Positions 1 through 9,540 of a stretch of DNA of 17,052 nucleotides are shown piece after piece; positions within the stretch are counted from its first letter, which is position 1, and each line of letters begins with the position of its first letter. Under the pieces are notes generated by a model, which searched no databases, had not been told where the DNA came from, and saw only the letters and a program-made list of their open reading frames with translations. Position numbers and translations under genes: made by a program. Source of the stretch: Dunaliella salina (Eukaryota > Chlorophyta > Chlorophyceae > Chlamydomonadales > Dunaliellaceae); assembly GCA_002284615.2 (NCBI GenBank), contig MU070244.1:107698-124749 (forward strand), read 5' to 3'.

Positions 1-385
1 TGGAGAGCTGAAACATGACAGTCTGGCCTGTGCAGTAGCATTTCAAGAGTCTGCCAAACAGGACGGAACAATGGGAAGTAGGCATGGGCTGAATAGTTTT
101 GTGGCGTCTTACTCCTCTTACAACTGTGACCTCCGGTTAATTCTTCTTCCCTATCTAGCCTGTATTCATAAAATTTCTTACCACACAGTTTACCATCAAA
201 ACTCTGTGCCTGAACGCACAAACCTTCCCTGATTGCACACATTGCCCTGCATCTGTCCATGGAGGCCATGGTCTGTTGGCGGCTTTGGGGTTTCATGCGT
301 TGGAAGCTGTGAGCGCATTGTACCATCGAATGATTCTGAATGGTTGCTGGTAAGATAGTACAGTCAATGGACCCAGCTGCCCTAC
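1..385. other. No gene recognised, left edge
   Basis: I see no convincing coding frame, RNA gene or repeat in this stretch. Frames on both strands are short and the composition is mixed. It could be intron or intergenic DNA of a gene lying further left. Confidence 0.5.
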
Positions 386-914
386 GTTTCTGTCAGCATG
401 TCTGTCAACGATTCTGTCTGTAATTTTGGCTGCAAATTTATCATCATTTCTGGCAGCATTGTGCAGCACTTCTGTCTATTTAATTTTGTTAGTACATTTG
501 TCTGCACATCTGTCAGTGCTGCCTGTCTGTAGTTTTGTGAAATTTTTGTCAGTACTCCTGTCTGTCAATGTTGACAGAATCGCTGACAAAATTTCTGCAT
601 GCAACTCTGCTATCTTTTCTTTCTGCAATTGTGTCAGTAAATTTGTCAGCATTCCTGCAAGCACTTCTGTCAGCATTGTTGACAGCACTTCTGTTTATGT
701 ACTTTATGTAATTTTGCCAGTAAACTTGTCTACGTACCTGTCAGCATTCCTATTTGTAATTTTGTAGCTATTCTGTAATTATTTTTGCCTGCAATTTTGC
801 ACGCAATTTTGTCTGTAGTTCTGCAGGCAAATTCTTCTGCGTTTCTACCTATCAGGGAATTTGTCAGCAATTCGGTCAGCAATTTGGTCAGCACTTCTGT
901 TCGCATTTCTATTT
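386..914. repeat. Degenerate 12-bp minisatellite (about 44 units)
   Basis: The sequence parses into successive units of mostly 12 bases, with a few units of 10-16. The loose consensus is WTTCTGTCAGCA; well-preserved units occur near 386-397, 650-685 and 860-900. The core CTGTC(A/T)G(C/T)A recurs throughout. Because 12 is a multiple of 3, any frame that stays open shows a four-residue period, seen on the plus strand at 426-767 (SV/LS-rich) and on the minus strand at 688-476. Both are read here as by-products of the repeat rather than genes. Divergence between units indicates an old array. Confidence 0.85.
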
Positions 915-1869
915 AAGTGCATCAATAGCAAATACAAAGTTGGGCATGAAGGTGGGCAAAAGGGGGACATCAAGGGCTATTGCCCCACTAAAAAAAAAGG
1001 GGCGTAAATTCTCTGAAAAGGGAAAATATGTGGGCATACACTATTCTCTTCTGGGCCCCAATTTTTGCTCAGAGATCACAAACCTCATGACATAATGATG
1101 AGCGTTGTAACAGGCCGCTCCTCACTGGTGTGCTCTGTGGGATTTACCAAGATTTTCTGCAAAAGTGAGGTAGACAGGAAAAGTCTTCGTCTTGTGCTCA
1201 CTAGACAACAGGGGCTAGGCAACGCGGGTTGGCCTCGAGGCAGGAAGATGCACAAATGCTGCGGACACGAGAAACGTCTGAAGATGTGGACCAAGCATGA
1301 TAGGGTGGGATTAAGGCTGGGACATGCACAGAATGTTATGGACGCAAAATGATGTCGGAGGCAGTGCGGGAGGCAGTGCGGGCTCAAGGAACCGATGCAT
1401 CCTCCTTCTTAACACAACCTGGAATGCCGTGATTGTATTGGTTGTACTAGCAAGTGAGCTTTGCACATATTGTTGTAGTTGTGAATTCCATCCCTGTCAT
1501 GACTGCAACTCGCAGTGCGAATGTCTTAAAACTCATCCATATCCATGAAAATCTTCTATACTTGTTGATCATAGTCTTACTTCAAACTGACAGGCCTTGT
1601 GCCTCTCGTATGGAAAGAAGAGATTGATACACGCTCCCTTGTCCACTAACGATCTATATGCTCTGGACTGTTTCACCTGTATGGTGGCTGCATCCTGGTA
1701 TCACTTGCCCCATGTGAGGTCCCATTTTTACTTGCAAAACGTTGCAGCCCCTGCAAGCATCCCTTTGATCCATTTATCGATTTTGGACTTTGCTGCATGC
1801 ATTTTATTGCGGCCCTTTTTTCCTGCAGCCACAAGCAGATAATAGTGAACCTCAGGCTGGACTCTTGTA
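915..1869. other. No gene recognised; one short tandem duplication
   Basis: No frame here has recognisable protein features. The open frames at 1065-1352 (plus) and 1387-1085 (minus) are mutual shadows without a family signature. The only small structure I see is the 12-mer GGAGGCAGTGCG, perfectly duplicated head to tail at 1357-1380. Confidence 0.5.
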
Positions 1870-2445
1870 CAATCTTAGTTCTACTGCATGTGGCAGCTAT
1901 TCACACAGGTGCCCGGCAATGCAGGTACTTCCACCCAAGGGCTTTAAATGAGCAGCACGATGAGATCAGGGCTGTACTCACGCTCGTCAGGGCTGAGCTG
2001 GTGGCCAGTGACCCTTGCTTGAATTTCCTGGCCCCCTTTGGCACCTGTGGCCAGAAGCACAAAGATGAGAGGGCTTCTGTTTTAATCGGGGGACGCGGAA
2101 GAATCAGGACATGCTACACATGCAGCATTTCTTGCACAAGTGTCCAGCAGTGCAGGTACTTCCATCCAAGGGCTGTAAAAGAGCAGCATGATGAGATCAG
2201 GGCTGTACTCACGATCATTGTGTTCAAGCTGGTGGACAGTGGCCCTTGCTTGGGACTCCTGGCTCCCTGTGGCACCCGTGGCCAGAAGCACAAAGATGAG
2301 ATGGCTTCTGTCTTAATCGGGGGGACGGATGAACCAGGACATGCTGCACATGCAGCGTTTTTTTGCAAAAGTGTTCAGCAGTGCAACAGGTACTTCTATC
2401 CAAGGGCTGTCAATGAGCAGCATGATGGAATACTCACCATTGCGT
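1870..2445. repeat. 231-bp tandem repeat, two full and two partial copies
   Basis: Two full units (1921-2151 and 2152-2381) align over their whole length with roughly 80-85 % identity by eye. A third, shortened unit begins near 2382, and a weaker partial match extends left of 1921 to about 1870. Landmarks found in successive units are GGTACTTC, CCAAGGGCT, GAGCAGCA, ACTCAC, GGCCAGAAGCACAAAGATGAG and ACATGC.GCA. The unit is 77 codons long, so one plus-strand frame (1797-2549, 250 codons) stays open through it, but its residue changes look unconstrained. On the minus strand each unit has a GTGAGT motif (1981-1976, 2212-2207, 2437-2432), preceded in copies 1 and 2 by an acceptor-like CACAG and a short open stretch. 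It may therefore be a tandemly duplicated exon-intron unit of a minus-strand gene. I cannot decide between non-coding repeat and repeated exon. Confidence 0.8.
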
Positions 2446-2916
2446 CGCCTGTGCAGGAGTCAGTGCAAGAGGTCAGGAAGAAGGTGAAGGTTGGTTCGCC
2501 CAAGCTCTACCAAGAACTCCTTTCAATACCTCTCTTTCTCGTTCCGTAGCTTACTGAATTGATCAAGGGGTGGCACACGCACTCCAGCAGGAATGTGTAG
2601 AGAGTGACATGAGCAATCAATTGAAAAGAACTTGCACACAATCCTGCATCTGCACTTGCCATTGAAACAGACCTAAAACCTGCGTTTCTAGATTGAGTCC
2701 AGGTCGCCTTGCAGTCCTGAAGTCAACAGCAGACGTTTATACACCCAGCGCGCCCTTCTTTTGCAGTGAGGGTATGGTCCCTGCTAGAAGCATGGCAGCT
2801 GGGTGCAGGAGGAGATGTAAGCGCCAAAAGGCATGCCCACAATCTGCCACAGAGGAACATAGGTATAATGTAGACAAAAAAAATCCCTCAAAGATTAAGA
2901 AAGAAAAGAAAAATAC
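2446..2916. other. No gene recognised between tandem repeat and LINE tail
   Basis: Frames are short and unconvincing. The segment 2870-2915 is very A-rich on the plus strand and so T-rich on the LINE's own strand. It may be the outer part of the LINE 3' end or flanking host DNA. Confidence 0.4.
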
Positions 2917-2939
2917 GTAGGCAGAGAAACTCTCCCTAC
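2917..2939 (-). other. Stem-loop near the LINE 3' end
   Basis: GTAGG-C-AGAG, an AAA loop, then CTCT-C-CCTAC form a 10-base-pair-position stem with one C/C mismatch, seen directly. It sits about 80 nt beyond the element's terminal stop codon. Many LINEs have a 3' structure recognised by their own reverse transcriptase, so this may be part of the 3' UTR. If the flanking direct repeat at 2940-2954 is the true target-site duplication, the hairpin instead lies just outside the element. Confidence 0.5.
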
Positions 2940-2954
2940 ATCAATTAAGGAAAA
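2940..2954 (+). repeat. Candidate target-site duplication, left copy
   Basis: ATCAATTAAGGAAAA here matches ATCAATCAAGGAAAA at 9550-9564 in 14 of 15 positions and in the same orientation. The pair brackets the LINE: the left copy lies 65 nt past its terminal stop, and the right copy lies just where coding similarity ends. The A-rich sequence makes chance similarity possible. Confidence 0.45.
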
Positions 2955-3019
2955 GGAGACACATTGGCTCAAAAAAGAGCTGTGTGCAACTTCCACCACA
3001 AGGTATGAAAAAGAGAATG

Positions 3020-3580
3020 CTAATGTGGATCTGGAAGGTTACTAGAAGCACCTGGAACCTGACAGTGGGAAGTATTCTTGTTTTCAATAGCGCGGCGTGT
3101 GGAGACTAGTTTGTGGGAATACTGAACAGAATGGGCATGAAGTTGTTGAACAAGCTTCATGGCACGCTGGTGATCCAATCCTAGTTGTTTGAATTGCTTT
3201 AGGGTATGCTCAGTCTAAATAGTTCCACCTACACCCAGGAAAATAGGGTGAATTGTAACAGCTTTAGCGTTAATAAGTTTACAAAGGTCTGCGTGCTGCT
3301 GCTTTGCCGCGTTCAACTGATGCTCTGGCCTTGTGTCTTCACAGAACTTGATTTCTATTAGGTGCACATGGCGTTCATTTGTGTGCAGTTCATGGGGTTG
3401 CCTCATGCGGCTAGTTCTGGTGGTCCTCCGTCAGGAGCTGCGCAAAGCGTGATGGGAATGGGTAGGGGAAACATTGTTAGAAGTATGTTTGGCATTAAAA
3501 GGGGTGATCAAAATAGCATCTGGTCGACTGGAGTTGTCTTTTCCTCTCTGGAAGGTTACGAGGTAAAAAGTAAGCAGGTA
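3020..3580 (-). pseudogene. LINE C-terminus: PD-(D/E)XK restriction-like endonuclease remnant
   Basis: This is the last module of the element; it would nick target DNA for target-primed reverse transcription. RPDAIL is encoded around 3526-3509 (Asp codon at 3520-3518) and HLIEIKFCEDTRP about 55 codons later (Glu 3355-3353, Lys 3349-3347). Together they give the D...ExK signature of PD-(D/E)XK nucleases, and the EIK sits at the end of a hydrophobic strand as in that fold. The spacer is longer than usual and low in complexity. An in-frame TGA (3433-3431) lies between the motifs, and a TAG (3217-3215) interrupts the tail after LGVGGTI. The frame then stays open to DPH and the final TAG at 3022-3020. 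The nuclease assignment is motif-based; no fold search was possible. Confidence 0.65.
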
Positions 3581-4110
3581 AAGTTCTGTTTGAGGCATGT
3601 TTAGGGAGTTGGAGTTTGTGTTGAGCAAGCTTAAAATTGCTTCCTATGTCTGTGTGACCAGGCTTGCCCCTACACGGCATTTGCTGAGGGCTTTCCTAAT
3701 CATTCTGCCTGCAATGTTATGGCGTTCAATTCTCATGTTGGAGATGATATGGTTTTGGCAGCCTGAGAGCATGTGTAGCGCGCTGTCCAAATGATGGCAG
3801 CCTGGGAGGGGGCAAGATGGATCAGTTGATGTTTTGAAACGTACTGCATGTTTTTGGTTGAAGAGGGTGCCTTTGCGGTACTGCAGGATGGTACGCTTCA
3901 TGGGTACAGAGATGTTGGGCATATTTCTGAAGACATTGCTGATTTTTTATCTACTTGCAGTAATAAGTTTTTATAGTAAGAGTAGTAGCCTGTTTTGGCA
4001 TTGGCATATCCAAGCTTGTGTTTAGAATGCATGTGGGATTTGAGGGCATCTTGAAGATTGGGGAAATAGGTGAGCTTGTGGGCGGGTGGTGCCCCGCAGA
4101 TGTGCCTGCA
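3581..4110 (-). pseudogene. LINE segment between RNase H and endonuclease, CCHC-like zinc motif
   Basis: Coding similarity jumps between all three minus-strand frames here. A stretch around 4095-3945 reads PAHKLTYFPNLQDALKSHMH. After a shift near 3945 another frame (about 3945-3655) contains CPLPGC followed by DSALHMLSGC and later RIERHN. The C-x4-C...H-x3-C spacing resembles the zinc-knuckle segment that follows RNase H in many LINEs and precedes the endonuclease in R2-like elements. A further shift near 3655 leads into TDIGSNFKLAQHKLQ. The metal-binding role is inferred from spacing alone. Confidence 0.6.
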
Positions 4111-5275
4111 GCATGCACTCTTTCTTCCTTGGCTAACCAGAAAATGTTTGTAAATGGATTTCCACAAGGACCTGCACCAGGAATCTCGGTGTCTGCCACG
4201 CAATTCTGGGCTTGCTTTGCTTGATGTTTTGCAATAGCATCTGCACATTCGTTTCCAGCGATGCCAGCATGGGACTACACCTTGTAAATTCGAATTTTGG
4301 TATGGAAGTCTCTAATGAGTGTTGAAATCATTTTAAGGACGTCTCCTTGGATATGCCTGAGGTATCTTTCAGGATAAAGAAGTTGTTTACGTATTTGGTT
4401 GAAAGAGATGAGGCTGTCTGATGCAATATCTGCATTTTTGGTCATGATAGCAGCAGCAATTGCTGCTAATTCAGCTCTAGTGATGGTTTTAGTAATTCCA
4501 GCACCGTTTGGTTCTACAAAGTTCTTGCTGTTAGTGGACGGGCAGTAGACGCCTGCTCCAATTTCTTGCTTACCGTTGTGGACAAGGCAGCTGCTATCTG
4601 TGTATGCCCAAGTTCTCCAGTCAGCAACTTTAAGAGGTAGGAGAGTACTGGATTGGCTGGGCACCAAGTCAGTATCTTGGATACTTATGTGTGAATTTTT
4701 AGGCTGCTTGGATCCGTGTTGTTTGTCAAATGGGAGGCGTTCTAGTTTATTGATACCTGGCATGTGGGCATGCATGGGATTTAGGACAGGTAGGCTGCTG
4801 ACAATCTCAAGCTTCCACTCTGTAGCTTCTTTCAAATCTCCTTTCAGGCCTTGTAGCCAGTCTTTGTTATGGTTATTAAGATGGATTCGAGCTGCAGTGT
4901 TCCAAACAGCATAGATGCAAAGGTCCCAGGTATGCTTAGGTAAAGGTACCTCTTGGTTAGGGCAGGATTGAGGGGCACTGTAACTAAGTTTTTCGCGAGG
5001 TACGATTCCAAGTCCGTAACAGAGGTGGGGTTGGGCATTGAAAAGTTTGAAGTAGGGGTTGGATATCATATTCTTATTTAAAGCCGGGAGGAACAATGTA
5101 GCAGTGGCCTCTGTGTTGAGAATGGCAGAGTAAATGCCATGTTGCAAAGCTTGGGTCATGATTCCCTCGTCATGAATGGGATGGCAGACTGAGAAGCCTG
5201 AGAATTTGGATGAGAAGGCATTATGCATGGCACCAAAAAGAGTATCTCGGGAGTCCGCACTCCAATAATTCTGGT
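4111..5275 (-). pseudogene. LINE RNase H domain, interrupted by a stop
   Basis: RNase H would degrade the RNA strand of the RNA-DNA hybrid during retrotransposition. In the frame opening at 5228 the acidic catalytic residues are visible: Asp in AYTDSS (residue about 211), Glu in TRAELAAIAAAI (about 253) and Asp in IASDSL (about 271). A TAG at 4277-4275 ends the frame. Directly past it, in the same frame, comes SHAGIAGNECADAIAKHQ, the canonical last RNase H motif with His and the fourth Asp. The stop is therefore a point mutation inside the domain, not its natural end. The roughly 200 residues before the first Asp are a linker I do not recognise. The frame is entered by a shift near 5275. Confidence 0.8.
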
Positions 5276-5620
5276 AATTGTGGGTTGTGGTCTAGTGGGG
5301 AGGCCATTTTTTCTTGGGTTACTAAAGCCCATTTTTGAAGGGCGTCATGAATGTGAGTTGGAAGGGCTCGCGAAAAAGAGTTTTTGATCTTCTTGCTAGA
5401 GTACTTTGTTTCAAGCATGGATTTGCGGGAAAGGAGTCCTTGCAGCTCAGATGCAAAGTTGCCTGGAGCTGGTGTTATTTTCTCGTGCATGCCAGCAAGC
5501 TTGGCCCCATAAAGAGCCCTGTAAAGGATTTGGAGGCGGTTTGGCGATGTCATACCAACACATTTGCCTTGCGCATTGTATATGCAAGCCATGTGCGCTG
5601 TGCATATTTCTGGGAGAATG
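5276..5620 (-). pseudogene. LINE linker fragment before RNase H
   Basis: This minus-strand frame (about 5600 to 5276) carries MACIYNAQGKCVGMTSPNRL and continues for about 110 residues. It is framed by shifts near 5610 and 5275, which join it to the PHD-containing segment upstream and the RNase H segment downstream. I recognise no domain. It is assigned to the polyprotein by position and by the absence of any alternative frame across the gap. Confidence 0.55.
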
Positions 5621-6600
5621 AGGGGGGATGGAGTAGGAGGGGATGGCTGTGGGATCCTGTATCTGATGGTGCTGGATGAGGGGGTTGCTGGTCCGTGTAC
5701 TTCACGAGGTCAACCTCGCGCAACCAATGTTTGCATGAGTCTGTAGGTTTTATGTCTGCTTGTGGATTAGTGGGGTTTGTATCAAAAGTGATTATGTCGC
5801 GCAATTCTGTGTCCAATTTCTGCTGCCATTCATTGGTTTCATTAGGTTTTGCAAAGCCCTGTCTTTCCAGATTTGAGAGGGTAGAATCTGCTGTGGGTGT
5901 TGAGAAGTTTGGCTCGCTCTGTTGTGCTTCAAACTTAAGCAAGCACTCTTTAAATTTAGGCCAAGCCTCCTGTAAATCCTCTGATTCCCAGGAGGGCTTC
6001 CAAGCNACCCTCCTGAGTTCTTGTTTGGTCTGCCGCTCTCTTTCAACTTTTTGGGCATCATTTAGGTTTGCACAGGCAGGGCATGCCCATGTGTTGGCCG
6101 TTGCAATTTCTTGTCTTTGCTCATCCGAGTTGCATGCAAGCTCCTTCATGCATCCCCAATGGTACGTCAGGTGGCACACATCGCAAACATACATATCAGG
6201 AAGTGGATCCTCCAAGGTTCCAGTTTCATAACTTTGGTGGTCATTGCATATTTGGCAGCAGGCACACTCAATATCAGTGCGAGCAGCAGGTGAGACATCT
6301 TCAGGCACAAGATTAGCTTGTTTGAAAAGTGGCAGGGCCCACTTTTCAATTATCATAGGTGCGTAATGCGTGTGATATTGCACTTGGAGGTGGGCGGGGG
6401 AGTTTGATTGTCCTTTCTTGTTCTCTGCAAAAATTATCCAATTATCTATGTGAGTAATATCTAAATCATGATAGAAGATTGAACTGATAGCATGGCTAGC
6501 AGTNGTCTCTTTAGCAAGTTTCTCAGCTGTGTTTTTCCTGTAGTTCCAGACTNTTGGGCCTTGGGAAAGGGAGCTTAGAGAGTGGATGGCTGGGGAATTG
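5600..6600 (-). pseudogene. LINE segment with PHD-type (C4HC3) zinc finger
   Basis: In the frame opening at 6623 the residues CQIC, CDVC, YHWGC and CPAC give cysteines at about 123, 126, 147 and 150, His at 155, and cysteines at 158, 181 and 184 (bases about 6257-6072). This is the C4HC3 order and spacing of a PHD finger, with the Trp two residues before the last Cys pair that is typical of the family (NTWACPAC). PHD fingers usually bind histone H3 tails, so a targeting role in chromatin is possible. PHD-like fingers occur in some LINE families but usually N-terminal to RT; here the finger follows RT. N bases at 6006, 6504 and 6553 fall in the frame. A frame change near 6580, close to an N, links it to the upstream linker. 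Confidence 0.75.
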
Positions 6601-7815
6601 ATCTCTCTGTCTGTGTGGAGCAATTGTTGCCTCTTCTTTCTGGGTCTGTTTGTTTGAGTATCTGGGCTGTGCGGAGTAAGAGGTTGTATTTGAGGGTTGA
6701 GACAAAGATCTGTCTGGTTGGTGGTTAGTGCTAGGGGGGGTGGGCTGTGTAGGGATATGGTGAGGAGTGCTTAGACAAGCATGTAAACTGCTATCATTTG
6801 GGCTAGCCTGGCTGAATTGGGACATGGACGAACAAATATTTCTCAATGCTGAGCGTGTGCGTTTGCTGGGTGGCCCTTTTGCAGTAGTATCTTGTACGGC
6901 AGGAGCCAGAGTATCCAGGCTTGCAGTGAGTTTGTCTGCAGAGGGGTGGAGTGCTTGTGTGAGAGTGATGTTGGGTGTAGCGTGAGAGCGAGTTCTTTTG
7001 CTGAGTGGCTCTTCCAGTGATTGCATATCCATTGCATTTGAAAGTTGTTGTGTTCCAGGACAATTAATGGGTGTAGGATGGTTGAGTGCACGTCTGAGGC
7101 GGCGTCCGGTGTGTTCGTGGGTGTAGAAAGATGTGGAACGAGGCTGTGGCGGTGGCACTGCTTGAGTGGGGGGGATGAAGCTAGGTTGGGGGTTTGCTCG
7201 TTGGGAAATCTGGGTGTGGGGAGGCTGTTCCCCACCCATGCTGGTGTTGGTAAGGCCGCTCACATGGGTGTTGTTGATACNACGGTAAACTGGGAGGGTA
7301 TTTGCTTCAGTATTTTTGTAGGCAATGATCTTTTGGATTAAGGATGTGTTCAGTTCTTCTTGTGGAGCAAGGTTAACAAGAGCTGCCAGCCTGTTAAGCG
7401 CAATTTTACATTTGTTGTTCACCTTGGGGTGTTTAGCCTGAAGTTGAGAAACTGAGATGACATGAGTTTTGCGACGAGATGTAAGCTCATGTAGCCCGCT
7501 GATTCCCATATTCATCAGAGGTTGCATAATGCAGGTGATGAGAGTAGGGAGGTTGTGAGGAGGAGGTCTGTGCAAGGTGATGGCTTCACAAATGTGCTCT
7601 AGTTCCTCCTTGAACACACAAGTGCCGTTTTTCACGAGATGGAGCTTGCTGGATCGCACGCTTGTCAGCTGGCGGGCGCACATGTTATAGTTGAGCTGAC
7701 GTTTAATGTGCAGATTTGTTCCTTCTCGTTTGGTGAGGTAGGTTTCAGACAAGGTATTGAGGTTTTCTATCTGCTTAGTTAGAAGGTTGAGGCTTACTGT
7801 GTGGTGTCTTACTGA
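6560..7815 (-). pseudogene. LINE Pro/Ser/Thr-rich linker downstream of RT
   Basis: A 409-codon minus-strand frame (from about 7752, extendable upstream in the same frame to about 7815) begins with a globular-looking part (residues 1-160, ending IALNRLAALVNLAPQEEL). It then turns into a long stretch rich in Pro, Ser, Thr, Gln and His with basic patches such as LSKRTRS and PSKRTRS. Those basic patches could be nuclear-localisation signals. It contains the N base at 7281. It connects by frame changes to the RT segment (near 7815) and the PHD segment (near 6580). No known domain is recognised. Confidence 0.6.
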
Positions 7816-9540
7816 GGGTCCTCAAGGCTGGAAGAGAGAGAAAAGGCCTGGCGTCTATGGTACTCTACACAGATTGAAGTGCGTCCTAGTCCAAAATTAT
7901 CTGAATCTTCACGGACCATTGCTGCAGCTGTGCTTTTCCAGAGTTTGTGTTTGTGTTTGACCATTCTGTCTATCATGGTGTCCCAGATAATAAGGTCAGC
8001 AGGGGTGCAGGGAGTTACTGCAAAAGAGTATGCAAGGCTAGGGATTACGGCCGTGCGGACTATGTTTTGAACTTGGCGTGGGGATGCACAGGATGCGTCA
8101 AGATTATCTAGCTTATTTTTGAAGTTATAATTCATACGCTGAATCTGGTGCTTCCAGTTAAGGTCCATTGTCATTTGAACTCCCAGATAGAGAAAGGGCT
8201 CACTTGATGCAAAGAACTGGGCCTTCTGCCCTTGGATTTCTATTTTCCCCTGAAGCCTTTGATGGAGAGCTTGAGATGGAGTCACTCCATTGTGATCTTT
8301 TCTGGGATGGCTGTGTAGAATGCCGATAGCCTTAGTCTTGCTGCCGGAAATAATGAGTGCAGCCCAGTCAGAGTAGAGAGTGAGTTTTCTGGCTTGTGCT
8401 TTCAGGTCTTGTATTGTGCTAGTTGGACAGAGAAGGTCTTTAGCAAAGGCAGCGCTGCTAAGGTTATTTGCAAGGTGGTCGTCAATGGTGTTTTGGCCTG
8501 GTACACATCCATGTTTGTAGCCGTGCCCCCCGACATGCAGCCAACGCAGGAGAGGCTCCATGTAGAGGAGAAAGAGAAAGGGTGAGAGTGTATCACCTTG
8601 AATTGTACCTCTGTCAACATGAATTTGCTTAGTGCTAACCCCTGAAGGCAGTCTTACTTGAGTAGTTGCATTTTCATATAGATTTTTGACGGTGTCTATG
8701 GCATCAGTGGGGAAGCCCAAATCGTACATTATCCAGAGCATCCTGTCATGGTCAGTAGTGTTGAAGGCTGAGGTGAAATCTACAATGAGGGCATAGATGT
8801 CTTTTCCAAAATTTTTGGCATCTTCAAGTCCCATGATAACATTCTGAAGTTGGTGGATAGTATCTTTTTGATTCCGGAAACCAGCTTGTGTGGAGCTCAG
8901 GAGGGAGTGTGCTTCTGTGTATTCATAGAGAGTATTAGTGACCATGTGCGTCCAGAGTTTGTAGAGCGTGTTGGCTAGTCCCATGGGCCTGTAGGAGGAT
9001 ATATCTGTCTCCTCTCCTTTGTTTTTATCAATGAGGATAGTCTCACTGATTTTCCAAGACACTGGGGTGAGGCGCGCAGCCCACATGATGATAAAGAGCT
9101 TATGTATGCTTTCTTGGATTTCGGGGGGGAGCATTCTAAGGATCTCATTCACTATGCCATCTGGACCTGGTGATTTATCATTACTAAGGGTTTTGATGCA
9201 TTCATTAAAGGCACTCTTATCCATGATTGGAGTGGAGCCATTCTCTTTGATCCTTCCCTTCCGATTCATCTTGTGCAATCCTTGACTGTAGAATAAATGG
9301 GTCTGGCACATGGCCAGAATGATTAGACTGCTCCCAGGGATAATTACGTGGGGCTTCGTGTGTAAGGTATTTGCCATGTTTGATATTTACTGCCCTCATA
9401 GCCTGTGTGTAATAGTTTTCAACAATCTGTGCCTGCTTGGTTGGTTCAGTCTCAATATTACCTGTCTCTGGGTCTCAGAGTGCTTGGAGACCTGTTCTCG
9501 GTTGTGCATTATTGTCTTTAAAAATTTCTGTGTGTGCTTG
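7809..9540 (-). pseudogene. LINE reverse transcriptase domain, catalytic motif mutated
   Basis: The frame opening at 9377 holds the RT fingers and palm in order: KSPGPDGIVNEIL (about 68-80), SYRPMGLANTLYKLW (128-142), TQAGFRNQKDTIHQ (163-176), motif A ALIVDFTSAFN (196-206, Asp200), motif B RGTIQGDTLSPFLFLLY (256-272) and the thumb-side PFLYLGVQM (394-402). Motif C should read F/YADD but is AFAKDLL (about 310-316), with Lys encoded by AAA at 8441-8439 in place of the first catalytic Asp. The preceding N-terminal part lies in another frame (about 9540-9230), containing ETEPTKQAQIVENYYTQAM and an in-frame TGA (9477-9475). A shift near 9225 joins the two. The domain is LINE-type, not retroviral. 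Confidence 0.9.

Noticed and set aside
426..767. 113-codon plus-strand frame and its minus-strand partner (688-476) in the minisatellite
   Set aside because: Both owe their length and four-residue period to the 12-bp repeat; neither shows a domain or splice context.
386..914. CRISPR-like array of short repeats
   Set aside because: The units are contiguous and degenerate with no spacers, and the window is eukaryotic.
1357..1380. GGAGGCAGTGCG doubled as part of a larger satellite
   Set aside because: There are only two copies with no degenerate flanking units.
4576..4914. Plus-strand frames across the LINE (for example 4576-4914, 5695-6231, 7045-7341, 9310-9786)
   Set aside because: They are antisense shadows of the minus-strand polyprotein with no features of their own.
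7809..9377. Retroviral or LTR-retrotransposon origin of the reverse transcriptase
   Set aside because: There are no LTRs, protease, integrase or gag-like domain; the motif style and the RNase H and nuclease order are those of LINEs.
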